Positions 36,401-51,400 of a stretch of 64,000 bases of DNA are shown here, in pieces. Both the position numbers and the translations under genes were made by a program. The stretch is taken from NCBI GenBank assembly GCA_016165875.1, contig JABBOT010000014.1, positions 10,635,871-10,699,870 of the forward strand, read 5' to 3'. Below the pieces are notes generated by a model. That model was given only the letters and a program-made list of their open reading frames with translations. It was not told the DNA's origin and made no database searches. The stretch comes from Acanthopleura granulata (lineage: Eukaryota; Mollusca; Polyplacophora; Chitonida; Chitonidae). The first letter of the stretch is position 1. The number at the start of each line of letters is the position of its first letter.

Positions 36401-39400
36401 CACACTAGCACAGTGCAATGACCCAAGAGTTAATTCTCACCAATGCGGTCGCTCTGAGCTCAAGTCCAGCTCCCACTGACTTCAGTTCCTATCGTACAAA
36501 GGAAGGGCCGCCAGGAACTTGCATATGGTCGTGGGTTTCCCTCGGCTCATCCCGATTTCCTCTCACCATAATGTTGGTCATCGCCATATAAGTGAAATTT
36601 TCTTAAGCATGGAGTAAAACACCAATCAAATAAATAAATATATTTCATCTTAGAGATCTGCCATCTTTTGGAATTACTTTGTGTGGAAAGTTCCTGTGAT
36701 CATCCATCACTCAGCCCTTGAGATGCCCACAGACCTCAACTAAGGTTTACTTTCTCTTTATGCAAGTAGCCCCGGTACAAAGGGCCATCCATGTTTGATG
36801 TTCTGTGTGTTGCAGATTCGGCTGCAGTTCTTCTCTGTGCGTGAGCAGCTGACGGACGCAGCGTGGAGAAGGGAGGCAATCAGCGGGGAGCCGTATGACC
36901 TGACCTTCCTCAGTCAACTCACCAAGAGGCTGGACGTGCGCTGTGAGCTGTGGAAGTACGTGGAGGTCTCCATGCTGGCTATTCAGGACTGGAAACAACT
37001 CCCTTTTAAGAAGGTCTGGCTCTTAGGTGGAACAAGAACTACTGTCTTGATCTAGATCCCCAATTTAGATCCCCAAAATGCAGTTTCAGAGGCAAATAAG
37101 TGCCATAAAATGAATGAATGAAACCTTTTAAGAGGGTAACTCTGTCAAATTTACAATCTTCTCTCCCCAGAGGCCCTCTATATTAGCATCACAGTAAAAG
37201 GTAGAAACAGTATATGTACACTGACATTTTAAAAACATGAAAACAGTCAGTAATGCATTGCTGCAGTCATGAACATCAAAACAGTCAATAATCAGTATGT
37301 CAAATTGCCCTGAACACGCAAGAAAACAAAACAAATAGCTAAGCTCTGCCATGATTTGAACTTCCACCCAGTGGCTTGGCTCTACTAGCAATTTAATTTG
37401 GCTTTTGACGTCCACACTTGCAATCAGGTAAACTGGCCTACGGCTGGTACACCAAGGTGATACACCTCGCCCTTGTTATAACGTTTCATTATAACAGACT
37501 TCATTACGTGGGAAGACCTGTCAGAAACCTGCGAATGGTCGTGGGTTTCCAACAAGCTCTGCCCGGTTTCCTGCCACCATAAAGCTGGCCGTCATCACAT
37601 AAGTGAAATATTCTCGAGTAAGCAGAAAACACCAATCAAATAAATAAATAAATAAATAACAGACATATAACACACGTCACTTATAACACAGTGGGCAGAT
37701 TTGTTCTACAACAACAGCAGTGTGGGAGAGGTGTAAATCTCTCGGCTTGGCTGTGCAGTTTAACAGCTGACAGTTTTCCCTATATTTTAATATGTAAAAA
37801 ATAGGAAGAAGTTCTAAAATACAAATGTGGGAAAACTTTTGATAAGAGCGAAGTTTTGGTATGAAACAAATCAAAAGAGAACAACATGATAAAAACTTGA
37901 TTTAAAGAGCTACTTTAGTGTCAGAACCTCTGTCTTTAAAGGAGATAAACTGAATTGCATTGTAAGTGAAACTTGCTGCAGTGCATTAAAGCTGGTATTG
38001 TATGTTTTGGAGAACACAGAAACAAAATTTTTCTCTCCTTTTCACTTTGCCAGGTGTAATGTTATGCAAGAACACATGAGTTAGCCAATTGCAGACGTAT
38101 ATCCATCATTTTAATATTTCTACCCAGTTTCTGTTGGCTGGGAGTGGCACTTCAAAACAAAGAGTGTCTTGACTGTTCAAAACAAAAACAAGTTCTGATC
38201 TGTGGTGTTATCAGTGGTTGTGATCACATAGAAAATGGTGAAAACAGTACTGAAGGTGACAAAATTCAATAAAATCTGATGGCATGACAATTGAATGCAA
38301 TTTTGGTGATGTACTGTACATTTCACATGACACGTGGTTTCTCTTTCAGTTTAGCACCAGAAAAATACTAGAGAAGATGGTGGGATGGTAGACATCTCAA
38401 AGCCCTTCTTCCTTCATAGAATATCTTCAGCTCATGCACATTATATATTTCAGTCCCATTAAATATCAGTTTGGTGATAATGTGGATTTGTCAGTGCACT
38501 GCGGGTTTCACTTTCAGTTTAACACCAGAAAGGCTCTGGAGAAGATGGTGGAATGGCAGACTGCTGCTGGCCAGCTCAAGGCCCACCTTCCCACAGAGGA
38601 TGCTGTGCTGGCTCAGTGGTTCAGATCTCTACAAGACTTCAAGACAAAGCTGCCCCTGCTACACAAACTACACCATGAGTCGCTTAAGGTAGGGGTCTGG
38701 GTTCACTTTCAGGAACCTTCCTAAGTTCAGTAAATTGCATAAAGCAAAAAACCAGGGAAATGTAAAGGAAATTGTAGTAAATAGAGTAATGTTTGAAGAT
38801 TTAAGAAAACACCAACTGATAATGTGTTGATGCTCTCGAAGAAACATATGCTTTATTGCCATAAGCTCCCATAGCTGTCAGAGGACAATCTGAAGCTGGC
38901 TGAATCTCGTGAATCGGGCTGGTCCCTCAAACTGGGCTCCCCCTCATCTGCGTAGGACATGCTGTTTTCATTCTGGTCTGTTCACTGACCAAACAGCAGT
39001 ACAGCAGCCAACTGTCCATCGAGTTGTTATGATCAGTGCCATGTAATTTGTTGTCTCGGAACTCAAAAATATCTAAAAAGGAATTGGTGGTCATTTTTAT
39101 GGCCAATACTTCCCTAGTGTTTTTTTTAAGTCACTAGTGATTTTCTCAAGTTCAACATGGAATGTTTCTTGAAATAAGTCAAACACTGCATATTAAAGTG
39201 TATTTATTACATTACGTAAGCAAAACACTTTTACTTAAGTAAAAAGACTTCCAAAGTTTGTAAAACCAGGCCCTGTGGTCTTGCTTATATGTATGTGGCG
39301 GGATTAAGCCCAAATCATTCATTCTTTTTTGGTGACTTTTGTAATTAGCTTCAGATCGAACTTTGAATGGTTTGGTGTTGGGTGTTAGTATGTTGGGTGT

Positions 39401-42400
39401 TAGTATGCTCCATCTACCACTACTGTAGAGGAGTATAGATTTGAGACTAAGTCAAACTGTCACTCTGGTTTCCTCCACAGTTTAAACTGACTGCCATGGT
39501 ATGTGTGATTTCTGTATTGCGTTAAATAACAGGCAGTAGGATTAAACTGAGATCCACTGACTAACTCAACAACAGTAAACATGATTGGATACAAAATTTA
39601 CGTTCCCTGGAAAAACTTACATTTCTTATAGGAAAATGAGAAAATTTAAAAAAAAAAAAAAAACTGGATAAGAAATGAAAAGACAAGAATGAATTGGTTG
39701 GTCATTGCATTATCCTCACTGGACAAAGATAAAAAAATGATTCAAAAAACTGGAAAAGAAATGGATGCACAAACATAAATCCGTGGATCATTGCATGCAG
39801 GAGCGTCACTGGAAGACGATATTCGTGGGCATAGGGGACGTGTACGACCCAAAGAAAGAGCTACTCCTGAGTGACATACTAGAGTACAAGCTTGATGAAC
39901 AGGTGCAATTCATCGACCAGGTGTGTCAGAACGCGCTTGCTGAGTACGATTTGGAGGTGCAGATCACAAAGCTGGCCAAGTTCTGGAGCGAACGCGAGTT
40001 CAAATTGGCCAAACACATTCCTGACAGTGTTTACAGTGATAAAGGTCTGTACTGTGTATATACTGTGTCTTTTTTTTTCCCTTTCTTTGTACCTAATTCT
40101 GTGCAAGCAATGATGCAATTTAGGACTAGACACTGGTGTAGCTCTTAACTCTTTTGTTACATAATATTTTACTGTCTGCCTTCTGGGATTCTTCGGCTGT
40201 TTTAGGAAAAGGGTTAAGCAATTAGATGAACAGTTAGAATAAAACCCAAACTGAGGAAGACTGACAAGAGGCCACATTTCGTCGGTAGCATGTGATCATT
40301 TGCCAACTCTTACACTGTCATTGCTGCTCTTCTTTCACTCTCCATGCTCTCGCTATACTTGCAAGTGGAGAATGACAGGATCTCGTTGTGCAGTTGTCCA
40401 TGGGAGGGTTGGTCAGTTTGTTTATCTGTTTGTGTGTAGCCTGATGTTATGAGGGAGATATCTTAAAAACTGAGTGTGTACGACTGTTCAAAATTTAATG
40501 CACACTTTCTTTAATACCAATCGTCATTATTTTTTGAAGAACATGGCTTTGTAGTTTCAGTTTTGTACAAAATTGTTAAGATTTTGAACATAGTCTTGAA
40601 CAATGTTTCCTTGGGGTTGCTTGTTGGATGAGGAGAAAGTCGCAGCCAACCAGTTTGTGACCTTCATGGATGTGTTACTCGATTTTCTTCATATTATTGA
40701 TGCACTGCAAAAGGAGAGCAAGTGCAAGGGGATTATATGTGTAGCAAGCACTCTCGTTTTCAGAATTTTCGATACACAGAGTGTAAAACTCTAAAATTTT
40801 TGGTTATAGTAAAAGTGTATTTTTTTATCATTTTTTTTTTCCTTCAGACTTTGAACAAAATAGACGTCAGAGCATACAGAGGCGCAGCAAACTGGAGAAG
40901 TTCCGCCAGGAAAGAGCCACAAACATGAAGGGCAGCCTCAAGTTCCTGGACGTGAAGAGTGGAGACCTGTACATCCTGGTGGAGGTGGAACAGCTGCAGT
41001 ATGAGCTAGAGGTTTGTCACAGCTAGAGGTTTGTCCATGACCGACGGCGTTAGTACAGCAGCGTGGCATGATGACCCAGGTGCCTCTCATCAATGCGGTT
41101 GTAGGGTGAAGGTCTGCCAGCAGCCTGCAGATGGTTGTGGGTTTCCACCAGGCTTTGCCTGGTTTCCTCCCACCGTAATGCTGGCTGTTGTCGTATCAGT
41201 GAAATATTCTGGAGTACCGCGTAAAACACCAGTCAGATAAAATAAATAAATGAATAAATAAATAAAAATTGGTGATGGAGAGGTACTCAGTATGTGAAAA
41301 TATCGGACTAGGTCATATGCAGGTGATGAAGATGCTTGTCTTTTAATTGCCACAGGACTGGGCAGGGAGTGTATGGATTCCCTTTCTATCACTTTGATAG
41401 AAGCAGTTGATCGCTCTCATGTGGCAGCCATATGTTCAGTTTGTTGAAGAACAGTTATCTTCCACTAGTACATGTGTTCTCCATGATGTGGCTGCAGTAT
41501 AGACATATGGCAGTTAGCCATAAGGACTCATTCTTCGACCAGTATGTGGTGCATGTGTGCAAGACAAATGGGAAAGATTGTCAGTAAGTTGCCAAAAGTT
41601 GGTGGTTTTCCTCCACCCATAACTCATCGTCATTGAGTATGTGAAAAATCCTTTAGTTTAACATTAAGCAACAGTCAAGCAAATGAATAAATCAGTGATG
41701 TTGGAATAAGTTTGACCTACATGTATATGTACACTGAAAACGTCTCATCCTATTCACTCACAGGACAGCCAGATAAGTGTACACGCCATGCTGCACTCTC
41801 CACACTTGGCTGGTATGGAACAGGAAGTCAAGTTCTGGTCCAAGGCTCTGCACCAGATCCAGGAGATCACAGAGTTATGGCTATCTGCTCAGGAGAAGGT
41901 ATGTAGGTGGAATGTATCAAATAGGTGAAAATAAGCCATTTTTAATAAATCCAACAGGTTAGCAATAAAGCTGCCAGTAGTAACTGAAAACATCAAGTAC
42001 AGTAGCCATAGGTCACCTGCTTGTGTGAGACTTCCATTATGCTCTTGTGTGATCTGCCTCGTAAATGGGAGGTCCGCAGTTCAAAACCAAGTCAGGTTCT
42101 GCCAAAGACTTCAGAATTGACAATCTGGCTATTGTGCTCAGCCTAAGGTAACAGACGAAGTAGTGATATGCCTGTTGCCTTTTTACTGTGATTGGGTGTG
42201 GTGTCATGTCTGGTATCTTCAGCATAGCGTTCCACTGAGGCAGCACTGCAGCTGTTCTACCAGTCGCAGAGGCCTGTTTGAAGGAGATACTATCACGGCA
42301 AGGATGAAATAAGGCTGAAAGGGATATTTCTAAATCCACGCAATCCAGTAGTCAGGAAGTAAGTAAGAGATTTTAAGAATACTTTTCTGAATCCATTCTG

Positions 42401-45400
42401 TTTGGCTTTTTTTCTGCTCTTTTAGTGGTTGTACTTGCTGAAGGTGTTTGAAATCCCTGAAATGTACAAGAAGTTTGCCGACATGAGCCTTAAGTTTGAA
42501 AATGTCAACAGAAAATTCAAGGTAAGGCATTTTTTCATTTTGTGTCTATTTGTATATGTGTAACTATTACGTTAGTTTCTTCACACACTTTACCCTTGTC
42601 TTACTGTACCTATTCATATGTCAACACATATACTTTTATATAATTGCCTCTGTAGACACTACAAGTGTAAGTATGTAATCGGCTGAACATTGTGTCAATG
42701 GGAATAAATGAATGATTATGGCTTAATGCCACATTTTCAATGTTTCATCCATATTGTGGCGATATGTGTGTTGAAAAGTAGTTAATGAAATTTAATTTGA
42801 TTGATGGTGCAATGAAACTTGCCAACACGTACACATCTGAAAAGTGATATCTTGTCAAGACTGACCATGCCGCTTTGTCCGCATTTGTCCACATTTACAA
42901 CACGTGTTATTGCTATTGAATACACGGACACTTGTCTGTTCTGAATATCAACAGGGATTTCCAATCCCCATTGTATCCAGTGCATAATTATCCACATTGT
43001 ATGATCAGACACAGCGTGGTGCTGACCGACTGCTCCTACCCTCTGCCGTTATTACCGCTCGGGATTAGTGAGGTGTTGTCAGAAGGGGAGATAATCCTCA
43101 TAGGGAACAGTTCACTAAATGACATTCTCGTGAAGTTGATTTTGATTGGAACCCTCCACACTTTGTTAACTGAGATGACATTGAGTAATTCAGGATATCG
43201 ATAAATACTCCAGTTTATGTTCATATTGTATTCCAAGTTTCAATAAATCCAGCATGGCTGACCGATCTGCCAAGAAACATCATGTGGAAATGTACGAGTC
43301 CCCGATTGATGAAGTTCAACTCATTCAGTCTAAGGAGACTTTCCCTAAGTCCTAATTCAACACACACTGTTGGGAAATTTAATTTCAGGGATTTCCTAAG
43401 ATGGAAACAATTGAACTTTGACTTGACAAATACGAAAAAAATTCCCCATGTGATGAACAATGCCTCAGAAGTTCCAGTTCAATGCATCTTTACTGGTTAG
43501 CCTATTTTATTGCTTGTACATCTACCAGTAAGCCTATTCCTCTACTCATGTAAAGAAATAAAAGTTGGCACGAGAAACAAAAAGCAATTTAATTCACCTT
43601 GCTTGCTTGCACAGAACTTTAGTGACACGTCTGCAAGCTGTGTTCAAGGAAGTACCAATAAGTGTTGTTGTTACACATGGTACATTCCACAGACCGACAT
43701 CTTGTCAAAATCAACATTTTTTGCGGAACCGGGCATGGTCGGTTTAGACAAGTTTTGTTGTATTTTGATAAGATGAGGTAAGACAATATGTTGGCATGTG
43801 TTAACAACATGTTTGATATTTCTGGAAATGTGGCTGTATAAAGCCCCCAGTAAAAGCTTTAGAGGGGCTCTTTTTTTTTTCACCCGCAACAAACGTACAT
43901 GTATTTTTAATGATGGCCCTGCTCATTGTGACATTTTGAGAAACCTGTGGACCAGTCAAATAAATAAATGAATAAAAAAATAAATAATAAACATTTTCAG
44001 GATTACATGAGAATCGCCACAATGGACCCCAAGTGTGTGAGCGTGATCAACCACAAGCGAGGAGAGAAAGGGTACCGGCTACTGCAGGGAGACAACCTGA
44101 GGAAACTGCTCACTGGACTCATTAGGACACAGGTAATAAACTGGGCCTCATTTCTCTAAAGTGGTAAGTGGTAACTCAGGTCCCAAGTGAAAACTTACGA
44201 TATTAAACCACGCTTTACTGTGTGCTGACTGGTAAAATTTATGACTTGGGGCTTCAGATTTATTACTGGAGACTTGTTAGTGGAATGAATCCCAGATCTA
44301 CACTATTTCACTCAAAATAGTGCATTGCTTTATAAAATATTACTTTTTTGGTTGACACTGACAGTTTCCCAAGAGGATATCATCAAAAACCAAAAAAATC
44401 CTGAAAGTGTCTTTCTAAGGTGAAAAGAACTCTCAGGACCAGGTAAAATGGGTAACTTGATTGTCATGGAGGAAATTTTAGCTCAGATCCTGCAACAATA
44501 AGACTGACTTGGTGGCCTGGTGATTAGAGATTCCGCCTTGTTGTAGGGAGACCCAGGATCAATCCTGGGTCAGGTCATACCGAAAACATTAAAAAATGGT
44601 ACTTGCTGCTGCCTGGCTTGCCTTTCAGGACTAAGAGGTTAGAGCAAGGAAACAGGACTGGTCAGGACTGTGTCAGCATAATTTGAGTGGGTGGGCTGTC
44701 ATGTCTGGTATCTTCGGCATGATGCTCCAGTGGCAGCAGCACTTAGGCAGCATGTACTTGCTCTGCCACAACATATCTATATTCTGAGGACTCTTCCTCA
44801 TCATATGACTGAAAAATTGTTGTGTACAACGTAAAACCCAAGCATACATACATACATACTCTAAGAATAATTATAAATCATAAATTAAAGCATTATTTTT
44901 TTTCTTAATTTTACACATTTAGGACTCTCTCACAACTTCTCTGAAACTACTCAAGATCGGCCTTCCAAATTCTCCCCACTGTGCCTTTCAGGAGACTTGG
45001 TACTTTGTATGTGGTCATATACATGTACTTTGCACAGAAAGGGGCATTCAGTTGAAAGCCGAGGAATTAAATTTAACTTTTCCAGTGCCTGAAATGCCTG
45101 GAAAATCAAGGGTGTTTTGTAGTTGAGTCAGAAAAAGCCTTGAAGTCAAGACCCAGCTTGGGACAGATACTGTGGGCGCATGTGTAGATGGACTATACAG
45201 ATCCAGCTTGAGTTTAGGCTCTGCATACCTGATTTTTTCTTGGAGAAATTTGTTTTCCATCATCTTTGAAAATTGCAGGATACCTTTCTAAGTTTAGGAG
45301 AAACTTTAATTGATAAGATCATTTTACCTTGCTTGAAGCTTGTATAAATGTAAAATAGCTATTCTTAGTAGCCTGTAAAATTTTGATTTTGAATCTGAAA

Positions 45401-48400
45401 AAAAAGAAGCCTGGAAAACAGGGCCTGTAGACGTCCCTGGTTTAGTTTTTGATGTTGTTGTTCATGACGTTTTTTGTTAGGAGGAGATACTGAAGCATTT
45501 GGAGGACTTGCTGAACGCTGCGCGGCACCAGTTTCCACGCCTCTTCTTCCTCAGCAACTTGGAGCTGGTCAAGGCCTTTGGTGTCTCCCGCAACCCTCAG
45601 GCTCTCCTGCCAACCGTCACCAAGTGCTTTCCTGGGATCAGTGGACTCCACTTCTCTCTGCCACCAGGCCTGGGGTCTGTCAATTCCACACTGGATTATG
45701 CCTTACACGGTACTAAGTCTAGGATTCTCCTGTTGTGTGTTTGTGTTAGTAAATGCTATTGATGAAAATTAGTAAATTGGGTGTTTTTAATATTAAATCT
45801 TTACAGTTTTCTTGTGTAGCATTGTTTTGGAAAATGTCCATTGCTTATCTCTTTGTTTCTGTAAAGTTGTGATGTCATAGGGGTCCTTGACGTTTGTGTT
45901 TTACAACAAATGAAGCTGTTTCATAAATGGCCAGATGAATAAACCAGGGCTACTTGGACATCATGACATTCTAGAATCCAAGGAAAAAATTTTTAAGTCA
46001 TGGCATATTAAGAACTACCCAGATTTTGTCTTGTTTACTTGTATTTCTCACCGAAGATAAGCTACAATATACGTACAAGCATACAAAACAAAAAAAAATA
46101 TAAGACATGAACCATCACTATGTACTTCAGTTTCAGATCAAAAGGCTTTGGAAACAAATTCTTACATTGTCCAATGTATGTTGCTTTTGTTATAGCTGAT
46201 AAACTGATGTGTACAGCGCTCACAGGTAACCTGGGGGACAGGCTGGAGCTGAGTAGCCACCTGGAGGCGTACCCTCAGGCCACCAAGTGGCTGTCCTGGA
46301 TGGAGAAGGGCATGAGGAACTCGCTGGCCGAGAAACTGCAGGCTACGGTGCAAGCCAGGTTGGAGGGTGAGCAAACAGGAAGCCTGAAGCTCACCGGGTA
46401 GTGCTCACTCGGCGTTACAGGTCTTGGACGTTAATTACTAGGGGAGGTTAATTACCATTCCATGAAGCCATTCATGGAACATTAGTATACTGAAATCGAC
46501 ATCAGTAGGACTTTTAGGATCAGACACAATCAGACACAATAGGTGTTTTAGGATCAGACACAATCAGACACAATAGGTGTTTTAGGATCAGACACAATAG
46601 GAGTTTTAGGATCAGACACAATAGGAGTTTTAGGATCAGACACAATAGGAGTTTTAGGATCAGACACAATAGGAGTTTTAGGATCAGACACAATAGGAGT
46701 TTTAGGTTCAGACACAATCAGACACAATAGGAGTTTTAGGTTCAGACACAATCAGACACAATAGGAGTTTTAGGATCACACACAATTGGAGTTTTAGGTT
46801 CAGACACAATCAGACACAATCGGAGTTTTAGGTTCAGACACAATCAGACACAATAGGAGTTTTAGGATCAGACACAATAGGAGTTTTAGGTTCAGACACA
46901 ATCAGACACAATAGGAGTTTTAGGATCAGACACAATCAGGCACAATAGGACCTTTAGGATCAGACACAATAGGAGTTTTAGGATCACACACAATAGGAGT
47001 TTAGGATCACACACAATCAGGCACAATAGGACTTTTAGGATCAGACACAATAGGAGTTTTAGGATCAGGCACATGTAATATGTGTAACTTAATCATACAC
47101 ACAACATTGAACATCAATGCTTCTAAATAAACAGACGCACGCTCCTGACATATTGACGCCACAACTTGTGGCACAATACATAACCTTAGGCTATGTCATT
47201 TCAACTTATGTGTGGGACATTCTCACGGCTCTTTATCCCATTTGTCACTTTCTTGAGCGCAAACGATAATAAAGTCACGTGAATAAATAAAGAACAGAAC
47301 ATGACACATAGAAAGAAATTTATATGAAAACTAGTAAGACAGGCATGGAACAAGTGAACAGAAACTGATTTGCTGCCAACATTCTTCACCCCTCTGCTTT
47401 GAATGGAAAGTTGGTCATTCTCAGGGACTCGCGTTGTTGTTGTTGTTGACAGTGGACAAAGTGAATGCAGCAGCAGCAGAGGGGTAGAAGGTTGTTTAAC
47501 TTTGCTGCGTTTCCTCATTTTTCCAGCCTAATAGATATGTGGAGGTTTAAAGTAGGTATATTAGAATAGAAATAATGATTCTTTATCAAGTCATTATTGT
47601 TCACTTCAGCATGGTAAATGTGGAAGAGTTGAATTTTTTGATCTCAGATGACTGTGGAACCTCAACCTAAAATTTTAACCCTTCATCATTTACCTTGCTA
47701 CAATGAACAACAATAACTAGATAAAGGTAGATAAATGACTTCTTGACAGATGGTGCTCCACAACCAGTGCAGGTCCTGCAAGAGCTCATTCATTTCAACC
47801 GCCCCAAACGTGGGCAGACGGAGGCTGACATTCAGAAGGCAGGGGAGGAAACTCTGCAGCACTGGCTGCTGCGCTATCCCGTCCAGTGTGTGGTGATCTC
47901 TGAGGCAGTCTTGTGGGAGCGTAGCATGACACGTGTGCTGGAGAGGGAAGAGAGGGATGACCTGCCACAGCTTAGGTGAGCCACACAGCACTGATTTATG
48001 TCTGTGGGCTGGGTGTTTTTTAACTGTCAAACTCTCCAGCAGCAAGACTCTGATGCCACTCACTGACATTAGATGTTTGTTTCTCACCTCCTTATAATAG
48101 TGTCAGTGGCTGAGAGGTGTCGAATGCTAGTGAAGAGTAATGATCTAGTAGCCTTTCATCACTGCAGTTGGGGGGGGGGGGGCTCCGTGGCTCTGACGGC
48201 TAGCGCACTAACGAAGTGCAATAACTGAAGCCTCCCACCAGTGGGGTCACTGTGAGTTCAAGCCCAGCTCATGCTGGCTTCCTCTCCGGCGGTATGTGGG
48301 CAGGTCTGCCAGCAACCTGCGGATGGTCATGGGTTTCCCCCGGGCTCTGCCCGGTTTCCTCCCACCATAATGCTGGCCACCCTCATATAAGTGAAATATT

Positions 48401-51400
48401 CTTGAGTACGGAGTAAAACACCAATCAGATAAATAAATAAATCAATGCAATTGTTGTGAGTTCAAGCCCAGCCCATGCTAGCTTCCTCTCTGGTTGTAAG
48501 TGAGAAGGTCTGCTGGCAACCTGCGGATAGTTTTGGGGTCCCTGGGCTTTGTCTGGTGTCCTCCCACCATAATGCTGGCTGCAGTCGTATAAGTGAAATA
48601 TTCTTGAATATGACGTTAAACACCAATCGTCATAAATAAATAAATCATAATGATGTTATATTAAAGACAGTTCAGCTTTATCATAGATACTAATGTATTG
48701 GGACGTTTTAGACATTACGCTACCCTCAGCTTTTGACACCACAATGGCTCAAGGTCCTGCTTCGCACTAGCGCCATCTCTCGGGATGAAAGAACATGTAG
48801 CCACTCCATTTTAATAATGAGATATGTGAAATCAATTTCTGGAGACTCTGAATTATTTTTAGGGCAGTTATTTTTCATTGTGGTAAAATCATGAATGGCA
48901 AGCTTTAACATAGCCCAGTTTACCTTGTATTCCTTTAAATATTATGATATCATTTGTGAGCGAGTGCTTGGCATTTAACGTCATACTTAACAGTGTTTCA
49001 GTCATATGATGACGGATATCATTTATAGTTCATTCAGTTTTCCTTTTGGTTCAACTAGTATATTGTGGCCATGCTGATAAATGTGTGTTGGTGGAGGGCC
49101 TCAGGAAAGCTCAGTAATATGTTGACTGAAGAGTATTACCCTCAGAAAGTAAAGACATTAATATTATTAGTATTGGTTCTGGATTATTGAACATAAACCT
49201 TTTCTGTTTCCCACTCTTGCCAGTTCTAACCTCCAGTCCCGTTTGGAGCAGTACGCCGACATCCTGAAGGAAGAGGTGCGTGGACGAGCAGACATCCAGG
49301 TTAAGCAGAGGCTCAGACAGCTCGTCTCCAATCTGGTCAACCAAGGAATTTATCACAGGGACATCATCCAGGGTCAGTTCTCACCATCTCACTGTTCACT
49401 TTAAGGTTATCTTTTTCAATAGTGATAGTAATAATGTCTTCATTTTCTGAGGGTAATACAACTTAGTGAATATATTACTGATCTTCCCTAAGGCCCGCCA
49501 CAAAAACACATATTTATATGTGTATATTAGCTGAACTACAATGGAAACAGAATGAAATAAAGAAGATATAATTTTCAATCCTGAAGCTGCAACTGTTTAA
49601 TTCTTTGACTAGTTTTCTATAACCCCCATGTAATAACGCACATAAGGGCTTTTAAAATGACAACAGGATTTATCCACCTTTTGTAGGGCCACTTCAGATA
49701 TTTTGGATGAAATTGCATTAACTTCCATTCAGAAAAACTTGAGTCTTGCCATGAAAAGTATCATTTTAAGGGTTTTAATACGTGCTACATACAACTTCTG
49801 AAAGTGTCCTTTTTCAGGCCAAACTGTAGGTGAAATGTACAGTATTTGATTGCAGACAGGTCATTAAAAAGCAGCTGTCTGTTACCTGCAGCCTTCTACT
49901 TTTCGTCCAAAAAAATAAATATAAAAAGAACAGGTAGCTGCCTATTTATACCAAATCTCCTATTTCACTTCATTTGATTCTGTTAGGTAGACAGCTACTT
50001 TGCAGATGTATAGCCTTCTTCTCAAGACTTTAATGAAAGCTGTGGTGTGGGTAAGAGTAATTCAGTATGGGTGTATGAAACATAGCAGAATGCGGTGGAA
50101 ACTATTGCATCTGACAGGTACATGTACCTGACAATCCTCCTGATGTGTGGCTGCAGTGGACAAGAGCTAGACTTGAACCCACGGCCTTTATGATTAAGGG
50201 CTAGAGGTTATATATCTCTGTAATGTCTTCAGTAAACCCTTTGTTTTATCCACACTTCACTTTCACCTTTTCTCCAGTCTTTATATGCATTTTCGATTTA
50301 TTAAGGTGAAAGACATTCATTGATTAATGAACATATGCTTATTAGGAATTGAGAGACTGTATTTTGGGTTCATCATGGATTTAAGCGTTAAACATTGAAT
50401 GATTCATAGGACATGTTCTTCAGGAGTTAGAGGAATGTTTTTATACTCAGTGTGGATTTATTTGCAAAATATTCATGAATTCATGGGACAGAATTGGGTA
50501 ACTTTTCATGGAATTTAACTGTTTACATTCACACTTCCTTTGTTGTTCTGTATCTTTGCAGCTCTGAGGAAAAGCAACAATATTAGCCTCCAGTGCTTTG
50601 ATTGGCTGAAAGTCCTAAAATACCACATTGACATCAAATCAGTGTTACGTGCCAAGACGGAAGTCTCAGAGTCGTCTCCCTCGCCCTCCAAACCCTTGCC
50701 GTCAACACCAAGGAGGCGTGTGAGATTGAACGAGGATAAAATGGAAGGTGAGCCTGATATTTGCATCAAGACGCTGAGTTACAGGTACACACCACGGGCG
50801 AATGTGCAAATTTAAACCTTGACCAACATTGTACATTTTTGTCAGAAACAGAAAAAAAACAATTTGATGTTAAAATAAACTTCCTTTGATTCATAACATA
50901 TAAAGGAAATATTCTGCTGTAAATTCTGTTCAAAAATTCCATTTGGTTTAATGAGAAAAAAAGTGTTTTATGTTTGGAAAGCAAGTTGTTTCCAATTACG
51001 CACTGGTATCTGGCTCACATTTTGAAAGTTCCAAATCGCCTGAGGCATGGGCACTTCTGGCCTGTGTCGTTTGTTTCGTTTCAATAGTGGTTATATGGAC
51101 AGTTTGATAGAATTGAACTTGATTTTTTTAAATTCAGAATGTGAAATGGGAACTAAATTACCTGAATACAAAGCAACCCCAGGTTTATGTATCTGCTGAA
51201 CATGAAACAGAAAGAGACAATGCCTCTCTTCCAGACACGGCAATCATGATGTGACGTTTGTCAGGCGTAATTATAACTCTCCACATTCGCTGTGCTAGCC
51301 TTTCTAAGCCAATGTAGACTGTTTATATTATATCCTGGGATACCTTCTCCCAATTTCACTCATGACTGAGTTGCACATTTTTGCCTGGTTCTTGGGAGTT

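Larger units (their letters stand above)
37014..38517 (+). other. Intron 26
   Basis: Contains a SINE fragment (37511-37658), a MITE-like element (37902-38155) and a truncated duplicate of exon 27 (38340-38400). Confidence 0.65.

Noticed and set aside
47201..47518. Minus-strand 105-codon open frame
   Set aside because: No similarity, no promoter or splice signals, inside a repeat-rich intron.
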